Under the pieces are notes generated by a model, which had not been told where the DNA came from, made no database searches, and worked only from the letters and a program-made list of their open reading frames with translations. A stretch of DNA of 64,000 bases from assembly GCA_021801255.1 (NCBI GenBank), contig JAJYYH010000042.1:16151-80150 (forward strand). Reading direction: 5' to 3'. Both the position numbers and the translations under genes were made by a program. Below, piece by piece: positions 27,555-35,908 of this stretch. Position 1 is the stretch's first letter. The number at the start of each line of letters is the position of its first letter. The DNA is from Pseudomonadota bacterium. GTDB lineage: Bacteria > Pseudomonadota > Alphaproteobacteria > Acetobacterales > Acetobacteraceae.

Positions 27555-28435
27555 CACCCGAAATCACGCAGCAGAAATCCGATCAGCGAGACGGCCAGCG
27601 AAGCGTCTTCATTCGAGAGAGAGCGAATTTCCTGCCCCTTCCCCGCTTGGCATTCCCGCTCCGAAGATTTGCCGCGCGGATGGAGGCGGTTGATGACGGA
27701 AGCGGCGTTTGCGATGGCAACGCGATCTTTGGGAACTTTATTCACCAACTTACCCAAATCCTTGGCGGTGTCGGCGACGCCGATAGTCGGCAGCCACGCG
27801 GCGAGCAGCAGCCGGGCAAATTCGCGAGAGACATCGACAACGGATTCGGCGATCTGGATGGGCGCCACGTCCACCACTTTCTCGAACCCTTCTTGGATTT
27901 CCTTCTTTTTCTCCGGGGGCAGTTTTTCTTCAATCAGTTCCGGCAGTGTTCCGAGTGTGGACATGGATTTCAGCGTAAATAACGTTTCACGGGTAAACAG
28001 AAGCTCCATGTCTACGATACGCCAAGGAGTGATAAAATCCCCACCTCCAAGAAAAATAACCGAAATACGTTTCATATTTACCAAATTATTGTGGGAATAA
28101 TTTGTATAAAATTCAAATTCATTATTATGTTTTTGTCCTGCGCTAGATGGAGTAAAGGGAGAGGGGAATCTACCAAAATCCGCGTAAATTTGATTATGCG
28201 GATATGCAGAGTAATGTTCGTAAATTCGTCCCCTTCTAATCCGGCTTGTCGGGTCGAACGAATCTTCTCGGAAGAGAGTCCTAAAATTTGGCGTAATTTG
28301 TGAAAACTCCGGCTTTCCTTCCTTGATTGAACAGGAAAAAACTTCCGAAAGATGTGGCTGCGGGTCTATCGCAGAAAATCGCTCGTTAACCCCCTCAAAA
28401 ACAATAGAAGAGCTATGGTGAATCGCCAGAATCAC
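27545..28435 (-). CDS. AT-rich gene of unknown function inserted between xdhC and the MoeA/MocA fusion gene
   Basis: 296 residues if read from the GTG that overlaps the xdhC stop; not recognised. Base composition is strikingly AT-rich in the first 480 bp, unlike every neighbour, and the codon choice (AAA, AAT, TTT, ATT) differs too. The second half is more GC-rich and predicted helical (KLPPEKKKEIQEGFEKVVDVAPI). An internal ATG at 28081 (MKRISVIFLGGG) is another possible start. No signal peptide. Identical 12-bp direct repeats bound it, so it looks acquired; whether it is expressed is unknown. Confidence 0.6.
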   Translation of the reverse strand: MILAIHHSSSIVFEGVNERFSAIDPQPHLSEVFSCSIKEGKPEFSQITPNFRTLFREDSFDPTSRIRRGRIYEHYSAYPHNQIYADFGRFPSPFTPSSAGQKHNNEFEFYTNYSHNNLVNMKRISVIFLGGGDFITPWRIVDMELLFTRETLFTLKSMSTLGTLPELIEEKLPPEKKKEIQEGFEKVVDVAPIQIAESVVDVSREFARLLLAAWLPTIGVADTAKDLGKLVNKVPKDRVAIANAASVINRLHPRGKSSERECQAGKGQEIRSLSNEDASLAVSLIGFLLRDFGWAA

Positions 28436-28441
28436 GCCGCC
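28430..28441. repeat. 12-bp direct repeat, left copy, flanking the inserted gene
   Basis: AATCACGCCGCC, identical to 27543-27554. On the coding strand it covers the last codons and stop of the XdhC C-terminal gene and the GTG of the inserted gene. Confidence 0.75.
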
Positions 28442-29130
28442 GCCTTCCGCCCCATCGCGGCGCCGCGCCGCACCGCGACGATTTCGGCGAGGATGGCGAG
28501 CGCGATTTCGGGCGCGGTGACGGCTTCGATATCGAGCCCCACGGGGCCGTGGATGCGCGCCAGCGTCGCCTCGTCATGGCCCAGTTCACGAAGCCGCTTG
28601 AGCCGCGCCGCGTGGGTTTTGCGTGAGCCCAGCGCGCCGATATAGAACGCCTCCGAACGAAGGGCCGCGTCGAGCGCCGGGTCGTCAAGTTTTGGGTCAT
28701 GGGTCAGCGTCACCACGGCGCTGCGGCTGTCGGGGGCGAAGGCGTCCATCGCCTCGTCCGGCCAGGCGGTGGTGATGGTGACGCCGGGGAAGCGCTCGGT
28801 GGTGGCGAAGGCGCCGCGCGGGTCGATCACCGTCACGCCGAAGCCAAGCCCGGCCGCCATCGGCGCGAGCGCCTGCGCGATATGCACAGCACCGACCACG
28901 GCGAGGCGCGGCGGCGGGTTGAACACCTGGAGAAACCAGCGCTCGCCGCCGATCTCGACGGTCTCGGCGGCATCCGCGCGCAACGCCGCCCGCGCCGCCG
29001 CGTTCAGCGCGGGATCGGCGTCGGGGTCGGGCAGCAGGCGTTCGGTGCCGTCGGGCAGGCGGGTGGCGCGGACGATCGGGCGTTTTGCCGCCCGCGCCGC
29101 TTGCAGCCGGGCGAGGGTTTCCGGCGTCAT
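28432..29130 (-). CDS. XdhC family protein, Rossmann (C-terminal) part
   Basis: 232 residues. The C-terminal XdhC domain is clear: RLAVVGAVHIAQALAPMAAGLGFGVTVIDPRGAFA is a nucleotide-binding Rossmann start, and YIGALGSRKTHAARLKRLRELG is the family signature. XdhC-type chaperones bind the Mo cofactor and insert the terminal sulfur before delivery to the target hydroxylase. The upstream gene encodes the XdhC N-terminal domain, so the usual single protein is split in two with a 4-bp overlap. Its stop is shared with the GTG of the inserted AT-rich gene. Confidence 0.88.
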   Translation of the reverse strand: MTPETLARLQAARAAKRPIVRATRLPDGTERLLPDPDADPALNAAARAALRADAAETVEIGGERWFLQVFNPPPRLAVVGAVHIAQALAPMAAGLGFGVTVIDPRGAFATTERFPGVTITTAWPDEAMDAFAPDSRSAVVTLTHDPKLDDPALDAALRSEAFYIGALGSRKTHAARLKRLRELGHDEATLARIHGPVGLDIEAVTAPEIALAILAEIVAVRRGAAMGRKAAA

Positions 29131-29465
29131 CCGAGCTTCTCCACGAACACCTTGACCTTGCCGCCGCAGGCCAGCCCGACTTCCCAGGCGCGCTCGTGGG
29201 TGACGCCAAAATCGAGCAGTTGCGGCGCGCCGGTGGCGATGGTTTTGCGCGCCGCCTCGGCGACCGCGCCCTCGATGCAGCCGCCGCTCACCGAGCCCGC
29301 CATGCGCCCGCTCAGGCTCACCGCCATCTGGCTGCCGGCGGGGCGCGGCGAGGAGCCCCAGGTTTCCGTGACCGTCGCGAGCGCCACATCCTCGCCCGCC
29401 GCCTTCCACGCGGCCGCCAGCGACAGCACGTCCTCGGCCTCAAAGGTCTCGTTTTGGGTGTTCAT
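29127..29465 (-). CDS. XdhC/CoxI N-terminal domain protein
   Basis: 112 residues made up only of the XdhC_CoxI domain. The conserved features are ALATVTETWGSSPRPAGSQMAV, the SGSVSGGCIEGAV-type region (SGRMAGSVSGGCIEGAV) with its cysteine, and a second cysteine in VGLACGGKVKVFVE. It pairs with the downstream Rossmann-domain gene to form the full XdhC function. It overlaps both neighbours by 4 bp, so coxE, this gene and the next are translationally linked. Confidence 0.9.
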   Translation of the reverse strand: MNTQNETFEAEDVLSLAAAWKAAGEDVALATVTETWGSSPRPAGSQMAVSLSGRMAGSVSGGCIEGAVAEAARKTIATGAPQLLDFGVTHERAWEVGLACGGKVKVFVEKLG

Positions 29466-30658
29466 GACATTTTCCTCATCGCATCCCGCGCCGGGGCTGG
29501 GCGGGAGAGCAGGTCAACGAGCGCGCGCAGGCTCGCCAGATTATGCACCGGGCGGAATTCGTCCACATAGGGCAGCATGGCGCGCACACCTTGCGATTTG
29601 GGTTGGAAGCCTTCCCAGCGCAACAGCGGATTGAGCCAGATCAGGCGCCGGCAGGAGCGGTGCAGGCGGTCCATGTTTTCGGCCAGGCCGACCGCGCCGT
29701 CGCGATCGAGCCCGTCGGTCACCAGCAGCACCACCGCGCCCTGGCCGAGCACGCGCCTGGCCCAGCGCCGGTTGAACTGCGCCAAAGCCTCACCGATGCG
29801 CGTCCCGCCCGACCAGTCGGGAACGATTTGGGCGATCATCTGAAACGCCACCTCGGGATCACGGTGGCGAAGCTGGCGGGTGATGTTGGACAACCGCGTA
29901 CCGAACAGGAACACCTGCACCCGTTCGCGGTCATTCGCGACGGCGTGCAGGAAGTGCAGCAGGATCTGGGCGTAGCGCGCCATCGAGCCGGAGATGTCGC
30001 AGATCACCACGAGCGGCGGCGGGCGGGTCGCGCGGCGGGCGCGCGCCAGGCTCAGGATTTCGCCGCCCCCGCGCAGGCCGGCGCGGAGCGTGGCGCGGAG
30101 ATCGATCAGCGCGCCTCTCGGGTCGGGGCGACGGCGGCGGATGGGCCTGGCATCGAGCGGCAGCGTGAGGCGGCGGATATCCGCTTTGGCGGCGACGATC
30201 TCGGCCGCGCTCATCGCCTCGAAATCCATGGTTTGCAAGCGTTCCTGGGCGCTTGCGGTCAGCACCGCGTCGAGTTGTGGCGGCTCGGGGATGGCCTCGG
30301 GGGCGATACGCGGGCGCGCGAAGGCCTCGGCGACACGGCGGGCGGCAGGGTTTTTGCGCGGCTCGGGCGGCTCCTTGCGGCCCTCCATCAGCGCCATGGC
30401 GGCAGCGTGGCGGGCGGCGGTGCTATCGCGCCAGAACAGGGCAAAAGCCTGGTCGAAAATCTCGCGATGCTCGCGCCGATGCACCATGGTGGTGGCCAGC
30501 GCCGCCTTGGCCTCGTTTTTTTCCATAAGATCGATGCGGGTCAGTGCCTCGGCCGCGGCCAGGGTTTCGGCGGGGCCGACGGGCAACCCGGCGCGGCGCA
30601 GGAGATGGCCGAACTGCATGACATTGGCCAGCAACTGGCCGTTTTCAGAATGACTCAT
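29462..30658 (-). CDS. CoxE-like von Willebrand factor A domain protein
   Basis: 398 residues. The C-terminal VWA domain has the MIDAS motif D221-I-S-G-S, with T and D partners in GGTRIGEAL and LVTDGLDRDG. The N-terminal half is the conserved CoxE helical region (FGHLLRRAGLPVGPAETLAAAEAL). CoxE works with the MoxR-type ATPase CoxD in maturing the Cu-Mo or Mo site of CO dehydrogenase-like hydroxylases, at the inner face of the membrane. It is separated from coxD by a repeat-filled spacer of 165 bp. Confidence 0.9.
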   Translation of the reverse strand: MSHSENGQLLANVMQFGHLLRRAGLPVGPAETLAAAEALTRIDLMEKNEAKAALATTMVHRREHREIFDQAFALFWRDSTAARHAAAMALMEGRKEPPEPRKNPAARRVAEAFARPRIAPEAIPEPPQLDAVLTASAQERLQTMDFEAMSAAEIVAAKADIRRLTLPLDARPIRRRRPDPRGALIDLRATLRAGLRGGGEILSLARARRATRPPPLVVICDISGSMARYAQILLHFLHAVANDRERVQVFLFGTRLSNITRQLRHRDPEVAFQMIAQIVPDWSGGTRIGEALAQFNRRWARRVLGQGAVVLLVTDGLDRDGAVGLAENMDRLHRSCRRLIWLNPLLRWEGFQPKSQGVRAMLPYVDEFRPVHNLASLRALVDLLSRPAPARDAMRKMS

Positions 30659-30671
30659 CTTGAGGATCGCT

Positions 30672-30776
30672 TGCCAAAGGCAATGCCTTTGGTGGGGGTG
30701 CAGGGGGCAAAGCCCCTGCTTTCTTTCCTGGAACGCAAACCTCTTGGGGTTTGTTTGGGGGCAAAGCCCCCCGCCT
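30672..30776. repeat. Palindromic spacer repeat inside the cox-type operon (module A, inverted)
   Basis: CCAAAGGC-aat-GCCTTTGG (30674-30692), then GGGGGTG, then GGGGC-aaa-GCCCC and GGGGGC-aaa-GCCCCC. Read on the minus strand it has the same order and the same CCCCACCA linker as the copies at 13380 and 25749. It fills the spacer between the coxE-like and coxD-like genes, which elsewhere in this operon overlap or abut, so it probably arrived later. Confidence 0.82.
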
Positions 30777-30823
30777 GGTCATTGTTCTGGACCGCAAAGC
30801 CACTTTTGATCGCATCCCGCGCC

Positions 30824-31735
30824 TCAACCGGCGCTTGCCGCCTCTTTTGCCTCGCCGACCAGGCGGGCGGCCTCGGCGCCGCGGATTTTGGCGATGTCGT
30901 CCTGATATTTGAGCAGCGCGCCGAGCGTTTCATCGACCGCGCCGGGGGTCAGCTCGACCTGGTCGAGATGGCGGAGTGCTGCCGCCCAATCGATGGTCTC
31001 GGCGACGCCGGGCGATTTGAACAAATCCGTCCCGCGCAGGCGCTGCACGAAGCCCACTACCTCGGCGGAGAGTTTTTCCGGCACCTCGGGCGCCTTGACG
31101 GCGAGGATGGCGCGCTCGCGCGGGGCGTCGGGATAATCGACCCAGTGATAGAGACAGCGGCGGCGGATGGCGTCATGCACTTCGCGGGTGCGGTTCGAGG
31201 TGATCACCACCGGCGGCGGCTCGGTGGCGCGGATAGTGCCATATTCCGGCACGCTGATCTGGAAATCAGCGAGCAGTTCGAGCAAAAAAGCCTCGAACGG
31301 CTCATCGGCGCGATCCAGCTCGTCGATCAGCAGCACCGCTGGCGGGAGGTCCGGATCGATCGCCGAGAGCAGCGGGCGTTCGAGGAGGAATTCGCGGGTA
31401 TAGATCGAGCGGGCGAGATTGTCCCGGTCGGTCTCGCCGGCGGCCTCGGCGAGGCGGATCGCCATGAGCTGGCGGGCGTGGTCCCACTCATAGGCGGCGG
31501 CGGAGAGGTCAAGCCCATCATAGCATTGCAGCCGCACCAGCCGCCGCTTGAGGCCGCCCGCCAACACCTTGGCGATTTCAGTCTTGCCGGTGCCGGGTTC
31601 CCCTTCGAGGAAGAGCGGGCGGCGCATGGTGAGCGCGAGGTGGACGGTGGTCGCGAGATCGTGATCGGCGACGTAGCCGCCTTCCGCCAAGAGCGCGGCG
31701 GTTTCGGCGACGGTGCGCGGCAGGGCGCGCGGCAC
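30824..31735 (-). CDS. CoxD-like MoxR-family AAA+ ATPase
   Basis: 303-residue AAA+ chaperone of the MoxR family. Walker A is GEPGTGKT at residues 45-52, Walker B is VLLIDELDRAD, sensor 1 lies in PPVVITSNRTREV and the arginine-finger region in DAIRRRCLYHWVDYP. CoxD partially unfolds apo-CO dehydrogenase so that the metal site can be completed, together with CoxE. The GTG start shares one base with the TAG stop of the coxG-like gene. Confidence 0.92.
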   Translation of the reverse strand: MPRALPRTVAETAALLAEGGYVADHDLATTVHLALTMRRPLFLEGEPGTGKTEIAKVLAGGLKRRLVRLQCYDGLDLSAAAYEWDHARQLMAIRLAEAAGETDRDNLARSIYTREFLLERPLLSAIDPDLPPAVLLIDELDRADEPFEAFLLELLADFQISVPEYGTIRATEPPPVVITSNRTREVHDAIRRRCLYHWVDYPDAPRERAILAVKAPEVPEKLSAEVVGFVQRLRGTDLFKSPGVAETIDWAAALRHLDQVELTPGAVDETLGALLKYQDDIAKIRGAEAARLVGEAKEAASAG

Positions 31736-32319
31736 TAGAGCATGGATCCAAGAAACAGCAGCAGGATGGCGAGGAAGATGACGCCACCGATCCAGGCCGC
31801 CAGGGGCAGCCCGAGGACGTCGGGGGGCGCCACCGGCACCGTGCCCGGGATCATCGCCATCTCGGTCTCCGCCAGTTCCGGGGGGGCGAGGGCGGCGGCG
31901 AAGCGGTTGAAAAACTGATCGGCCAGGGATTTCGCCGTGGCGTCGATCAGGCGGGCGCCGAGTTGGGCGATCTTGCCGCCAACTTGCGCGTTCACCTCAT
32001 AGCGCAGCAGCGTCGCCGCGCCGTCGGGATCGAGCCTGACCTTGGCGCTACCCCTGGCGAAGCCGGCGACGCCGCCCTGGCCCTCACCACTGATGGTATA
32101 GGAATTCGGCGGGTCAATATCGGCAAGCTGCACCTTGCCGGTGAAACGCGCAGCGATCGGGCCAATTTTCACCGCCGCCGTCGCTTTCATCTCATTGTCG
32201 GAGGTTTTTTCCAGGCTTTCGCAGCCGGGAATGGCGGCGCGCAGCGCCTCGGGGTCGTTGAGCGCCTGCCAGACTTTTTCGCGCGGCGCGGGAATGCGCC
32301 GCTCGCCGGTCATGTCCAT
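31735..32319 (-). CDS. CoxG-like carbon monoxide dehydrogenase subunit G (SRPBCC) with membrane anchor
   Basis: 194 residues. The START-like domain shows MTGERRIPAPREKVWQALNDPEALRAAIPGCESL and YTISGEGQGGVAGFARGSAKV, both typical of CoxG. A hydrophobic C-terminal helix (LAAWIGGVIFLAILLLFLGSML) should anchor it to the membrane, consistent with the CoxG role of recruiting CO dehydrogenase to the membrane. AAGGA lies 6 nt before the chosen ATG; in-frame GTG and ATG codons just upstream are less likely. First gene of the minus-strand maturation operon. Confidence 0.9.
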   Translation of the reverse strand: MDMTGERRIPAPREKVWQALNDPEALRAAIPGCESLEKTSDNEMKATAAVKIGPIAARFTGKVQLADIDPPNSYTISGEGQGGVAGFARGSAKVRLDPDGAATLLRYEVNAQVGGKIAQLGARLIDATAKSLADQFFNRFAAALAPPELAETEMAMIPGTVPVAPPDVLGLPLAAWIGGVIFLAILLLFLGSML

Positions 32320-32390
32320 CGGCATTCCTTGCACGATATTGCGTGGGCCCGTTATTGCGTGGCGCGGACGTTACTTGCAGGGTGCCCGGC

Positions 32391-33719
32391 ATGCAACCCG
32401 TGCCCCTCCCCGCCCCGACCCTCGTCGAGGCCGTGCCCTTCATCGGGCTGCTCGGCTCGATCGCGCTCTTTCCCATCGTCGCGCCGCGTTTCTGGCACCG
32501 CCATCTCGGCGCCATCGCGCTTTTCTGGAGTCTGGTCCTGCTGGCCCCGATGGTGCCGCACGATGGCGTGAGCGGGGCGTTCGCCGAGGCGTGGCATGCG
32601 CTGCTTGGCGAGTATCTGCCGTTCATCAGCCTGCTTTTCGCGCTCTATGCGGGGGCCGGTGGCATCCTGATCCGCGGCGGGCCGGGAGGGACACCGCTCA
32701 CCAACACGCTCTGGCTCGCGGGCGGCACGCTGCTCGCCAGCGCTATCGGCACAACGGGGGCGGCGATGGTGCTGATCCGTCCGCTGCTCCGCGCCAATGC
32801 CCATCGGACGCGAAAATTCCATCTCGTGCTGTTTTTCATCCTGCTCGTCGGCAATGCCGGCGGCATGCTGTCGCCGCTCGGCGATCCGCCGCTCTATCTC
32901 GGATTTCTCGAAGGCGTGCCGTTTTTCTGGCCGTTCCGCCATCTTTTGGCGCCCTTGCTGGTGTTTTCCACCCCCCTGCTCGGCGCCTTCTGGCTGATCG
33001 ATCGCCGGAGCGCGGCCGAGGCACCAGCGGCCCCGCCGGCCCGACCGCTCCGGCTGCGGGGATGGAGCAATCTCGCGCTGATCGGGATGGTGGTCGTCGG
33101 CGTGCTCGCCCAGAGCGCCTGGCAGCCCGGCGCTGTCGTGCTGCTCGGCCAGCCGATAGCGGGAGAAAAACTCGTGACGAGCCTCGCCTTCCTGGCGCTC
33201 GGCGGGCTGGCCGCGCTGACCACCCCACGCGCGGTGTATGAGGCCAACCTCTTCGAGTGGGAGCCGATCGCCGAGGTAGCGAAACTGTTTCCGGCGATCT
33301 TCATTACCATTTTACCCGTGCTGGCACTGATAGCTGCGGGGACCACGGGACCGCTGGCGCCGCTCATCACCCTCACCGCGCGGGCCGACGGCACGCCCTC
33401 GGTACCCGCCTATTTCTGGCTCACCGGCATCGTCGGGGGATTTCTCGACAATGCCCCGACCTATCTGCTGTTCTTTCGCCAGGCCGGGATCGATGCCGCC
33501 CGGCTCGACGGCGCGCCGGGCGATATTCTCCGGGCCATCAGCGCGGCTTCGGTGCTGTTCGGCGGCCTCACCTATATCGGCAACGCGCCGAATATGATGA
33601 TCCGGGCGATCGCTGCCCATCGCGGCGTACGCATGCCGGGATTTTTCGGCTATCTGGCGCGCGCGGGCCTGGCGCTGGTTCCCGCGCTGGCTCTGGTCAG
33701 TATGGTGTTCTTCGGTTAG
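32391..33719 (+). CDS. Sodium:proton antiporter/citrate-transporter-like ion transporter
   Basis: 442 residues with about 12 hydrophobic segments, of the ion-transporter superfamily represented by NhaD and CitMHS (UIT-like). Typical regions are NTLWLAGGTLLASAIGTTGAAMVLIRPLLRAN, LVGNAGGMLSPLGDPPLYLGFL and FLDNAPTYLLFFRQA with GGLTYIGNAPNMMIRAI near the end; paired GD/DN motifs are common in Na+/H+ exchangers of this group. Substrate (Na+ or carboxylate) is uncertain. Divergent from the coxG-like gene and 31 bp before prpB. Confidence 0.85.
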   Translation: MQPVPLPAPTLVEAVPFIGLLGSIALFPIVAPRFWHRHLGAIALFWSLVLLAPMVPHDGVSGAFAEAWHALLGEYLPFISLLFALYAGAGGILIRGGPGGTPLTNTLWLAGGTLLASAIGTTGAAMVLIRPLLRANAHRTRKFHLVLFFILLVGNAGGMLSPLGDPPLYLGFLEGVPFFWPFRHLLAPLLVFSTPLLGAFWLIDRRSAAEAPAAPPARPLRLRGWSNLALIGMVVVGVLAQSAWQPGAVVLLGQPIAGEKLVTSLAFLALGGLAALTTPRAVYEANLFEWEPIAEVAKLFPAIFITILPVLALIAAGTTGPLAPLITLTARADGTPSVPAYFWLTGIVGGFLDNAPTYLLFFRQAGIDAARLDGAPGDILRAISAASVLFGGLTYIGNAPNMMIRAIAAHRGVRMPGFFGYLARAGLALVPALALVSMVFFG

Positions 33720-33750
33720 ACCCACCGCCATCACCGCCATCGGAGGCCCT

Positions 33751-34674
33751 ATGACCTACCTCCTCGCCAGCGACCTGCCGCAGCTTCCTGCCGGCCAGCG
33801 CTTCCGCGCCCTGCTCGAGCGCGGGGGCATCCTGCAAATGCCCGGCGCCCATAACGGGCTGGCGGCGCTACAAGCCAAGGAGGCTGGTTTCGAGGCGCTC
33901 TATCTCTCGGGTGCCGCAATGACCGCCTCGATGGGTCTGCCCGATCTCGGCATCATCACGGTGGACGAGGTCACCTTCTTCATCCGCCAGATCGCCCGTG
34001 CCACCGGCCTGCCGGCGCTGGTCGATGGCGATACCGGCTACGGCGAGACGCTGAATGTCATGCACATGGTGCGCGCCTTCGAGGAGGCAGGCGCCGGGGC
34101 AGTGCATATCGAGGACCAGTTGCTGCCCAAGAAATGCGGCCATCTCAACGACAAGAAACTCGCCGAACCGCATGACATGGCGGCCAAGATCGCGGCGGCG
34201 GCCAAGGCGCGCCGGCACCTGTTCCTGATCGCCCGTACAGACGCCGCGGCGAGCGAGGGGATGGATGGCGCGGTCGGGCGCGCTGAACTTTACGTGAAGG
34301 CGGGAGCGGATGCGATCTTCCCCGAGGCGCTGACGACCGCCGAAATGTTCCGTGAATTCGCCGTCCGCCTGCCTGGCGTTGCCCTACTCGCCAACATGAC
34401 CGAGTTCGGCCGCACGCCGTTTTTCACCGCGCGTGAATTCGCCGAAATGGGCTATCGCATGGTGATCTGGCCGGTGAGTTCGCTCCGCGTCGCGGCCAAG
34501 GCGCAGGCCGAGCTTTATGCTGCCATCCGCCGCGACGGGGGGGCACACAAAATGATCGGGCACATGCAGACCCGCACGGAGCTTTATGCCACCATCGCCT
34601 ATCGCGACTACGAGACGCTCGATGCCTCGATCATCGCGACCGTCGTCCCGCAAGGCATGCCGCAGCGCGACTGA
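33751..34674 (+). CDS. prpB: Methylisocitrate lyase
   Basis: Cleaves 2-methylisocitrate to pyruvate and succinate in the methylcitrate pathway for propionate. 307 residues of the isocitrate-lyase/PEP-mutase TIM barrel. Active-site signature KKCGH is at residues 127-131, with the metal-binding DGDTGYG at about 92-98. AGGCCC-like and GGAGG sequences precede the ATG. prpC and prpD are not beside it, so the other pathway enzymes must be encoded elsewhere; a related C-C lyase role cannot be fully excluded. Confidence 0.92.
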   Translation: MTYLLASDLPQLPAGQRFRALLERGGILQMPGAHNGLAALQAKEAGFEALYLSGAAMTASMGLPDLGIITVDEVTFFIRQIARATGLPALVDGDTGYGETLNVMHMVRAFEEAGAGAVHIEDQLLPKKCGHLNDKKLAEPHDMAAKIAAAAKARRHLFLIARTDAAASEGMDGAVGRAELYVKAGADAIFPEALTTAEMFREFAVRLPGVALLANMTEFGRTPFFTAREFAEMGYRMVIWPVSSLRVAAKAQAELYAAIRRDGGAHKMIGHMQTRTELYATIAYRDYETLDASIIATVVPQGMPQRD

Positions 34675-34678
34675 GCGT

Positions 34679-34750
34679 TTGAAAAAGAATGCCCTCACCT
34701 TCCGGAATTGATCGGAAAAGGCAATGTTTCCAGAGGGTATTCGTTTTCAA
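34679..34750. promoter_or_regulatory. Nested 18-bp inverted repeat between prpB and the deacetylase-family gene
   Basis: TTGAAAAAGAATGCCCTC pairs with GAGGGTATTCGTTTTCAA (16 of 18 positions), with an inner TTCCG-N8-CGGAA at 34700-34717. The segment is AT-rich for this genome. It could be the prpB terminator, a structured leader for the next gene, or a small mobile-element remnant. No target duplication was seen. Confidence 0.5.
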
Positions 34751-34777
34751 GTTCGATTGATTTTCAGGCTCTGACGC

Positions 34778-35908
34778 ATGGCCAGCCCCCCCCACGGGAC
34801 ACCGCTTTATATCGGCAGCGAAATTTATCGCCACTCAACCTATGGGCCGGGCCATCCGCTGGCGATTCCGCGTGTTTCAAGCTGCACCGATCTTTGCCGG
34901 GCGCTCGGCTGGCTGCCCGAGACGGTCTATCGCGAGGCGCCGCAAGCGAGCATCGCGGCGCTTGCCCGGTTTCACGACCCCGCCTACCTCGCCGCCCTCC
35001 AGCGCGCCGAGGCAAGCCAAAGCGTAAGTGAGGCGGATCGCGCGCGGTTTCGCATCGGCACCGACGGTAACCCGGTCTATGCGGAGATTTTCCGCCGCCC
35101 CGCGACCTCGGCCGGCGGCGTGCTGCTGGCGGCGCGGTTGACGGAAGCGGGCGGTATCGTCCATTGCCCGGGTGGCGGCACGCATCACGGGCGCGCGGCG
35201 CGGGCCGCGGGATTTTGCTATCTCAACGACCCCGTGCTTGGCCTCCTTGCCTGGCGCGATGCCGGCATTGCGCCGATCGTCTATCTCGATATCGACGCCC
35301 ATCACGGCGACGGCGTCGAGGAAGCTTTTTTCAACGACGATCGGGTTTTCACCATCAGCATCCATGAAGCCGGGCGCTGGCCGGGTAGCGGCGCCGCGAG
35401 CGATCGCGCCGGCGGGGCAGCACGCAATCTGCCCGTGCCGCCCGGCTTCAACGATACCGAGTTCCGTTTTCTTTTTACCACGGCCATCTTCCCGCTCATC
35501 GCCCGGCTGCGGCCCCAGGCGATCATGCTGCAATGCGGGGCGGATGCGCTGGAAGAAGACCCGCTGGCGCGGCTGTCGCTGTCGAACAACGCGCATTGGT
35601 GGCTCATCGAGCAAATCCGCGACCTCGTCCCGCGCCTCATCGTGCTTGGCGGCGGCGGCTATAATCCGTACGCCGTCGCGCGGCTCTGGGCCGGGGTATG
35701 GGGAACCCTCAACCGGTTTGCCATCCCCGGGACTTTACCCCCCCAAGCCGAGGCCGTGCTCCGCGCCCTCACCTATGCGCGCGCCGCCGGGCGCAATCCG
35801 CCGCCGCACTGGTTCACCACATTGCGCGATGCGCCGCGCGAGGGCGCGATCCGCCCCGAAATCGAGCGCCTTGGCCACCTCACCCTCAAGGAGACAATTT
35901 TCGCATGA
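34778..35908 (+). CDS. Histone-deacetylase-superfamily amidohydrolase (AcuC-like)
   Basis: 376-residue zinc hydrolase with the arginase/deacetylase fold. Metal and catalytic motifs are PGGGTHHGRAARAAGFCYLNDP, YLDIDAHHGDGVEEAFF and LQCGADALEEDPLARL, followed by GGGGYNPYAVARLW. Such proteins remove acetyl groups from acetyl-lysine (AcuC acts on acetyl-CoA synthetase) or from polyamines. The neighbour prpB suggests, weakly, control of acyl-CoA synthetases. The stop overlaps the DUF192 gene by 4 bp. Confidence 0.9.
   Translation: MASPPHGTPLYIGSEIYRHSTYGPGHPLAIPRVSSCTDLCRALGWLPETVYREAPQASIAALARFHDPAYLAALQRAEASQSVSEADRARFRIGTDGNPVYAEIFRRPATSAGGVLLAARLTEAGGIVHCPGGGTHHGRAARAAGFCYLNDPVLGLLAWRDAGIAPIVYLDIDAHHGDGVEEAFFNDDRVFTISIHEAGRWPGSGAASDRAGGAARNLPVPPGFNDTEFRFLFTTAIFPLIARLRPQAIMLQCGADALEEDPLARLSLSNNAHWWLIEQIRDLVPRLIVLGGGGYNPYAVARLWAGVWGTLNRFAIPGTLPPQAEAVLRALTYARAAGRNPPPHWFTTLRDAPREGAIRPEIERLGHLTLKETIFA

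Noticed and set aside
28432..29465. Frameshift in a single xdhC gene
   Set aside because: The two parts each have a start codon, overlap by ATGA-type 4 bp and divide at the domain boundary, so a natural split is more likely.
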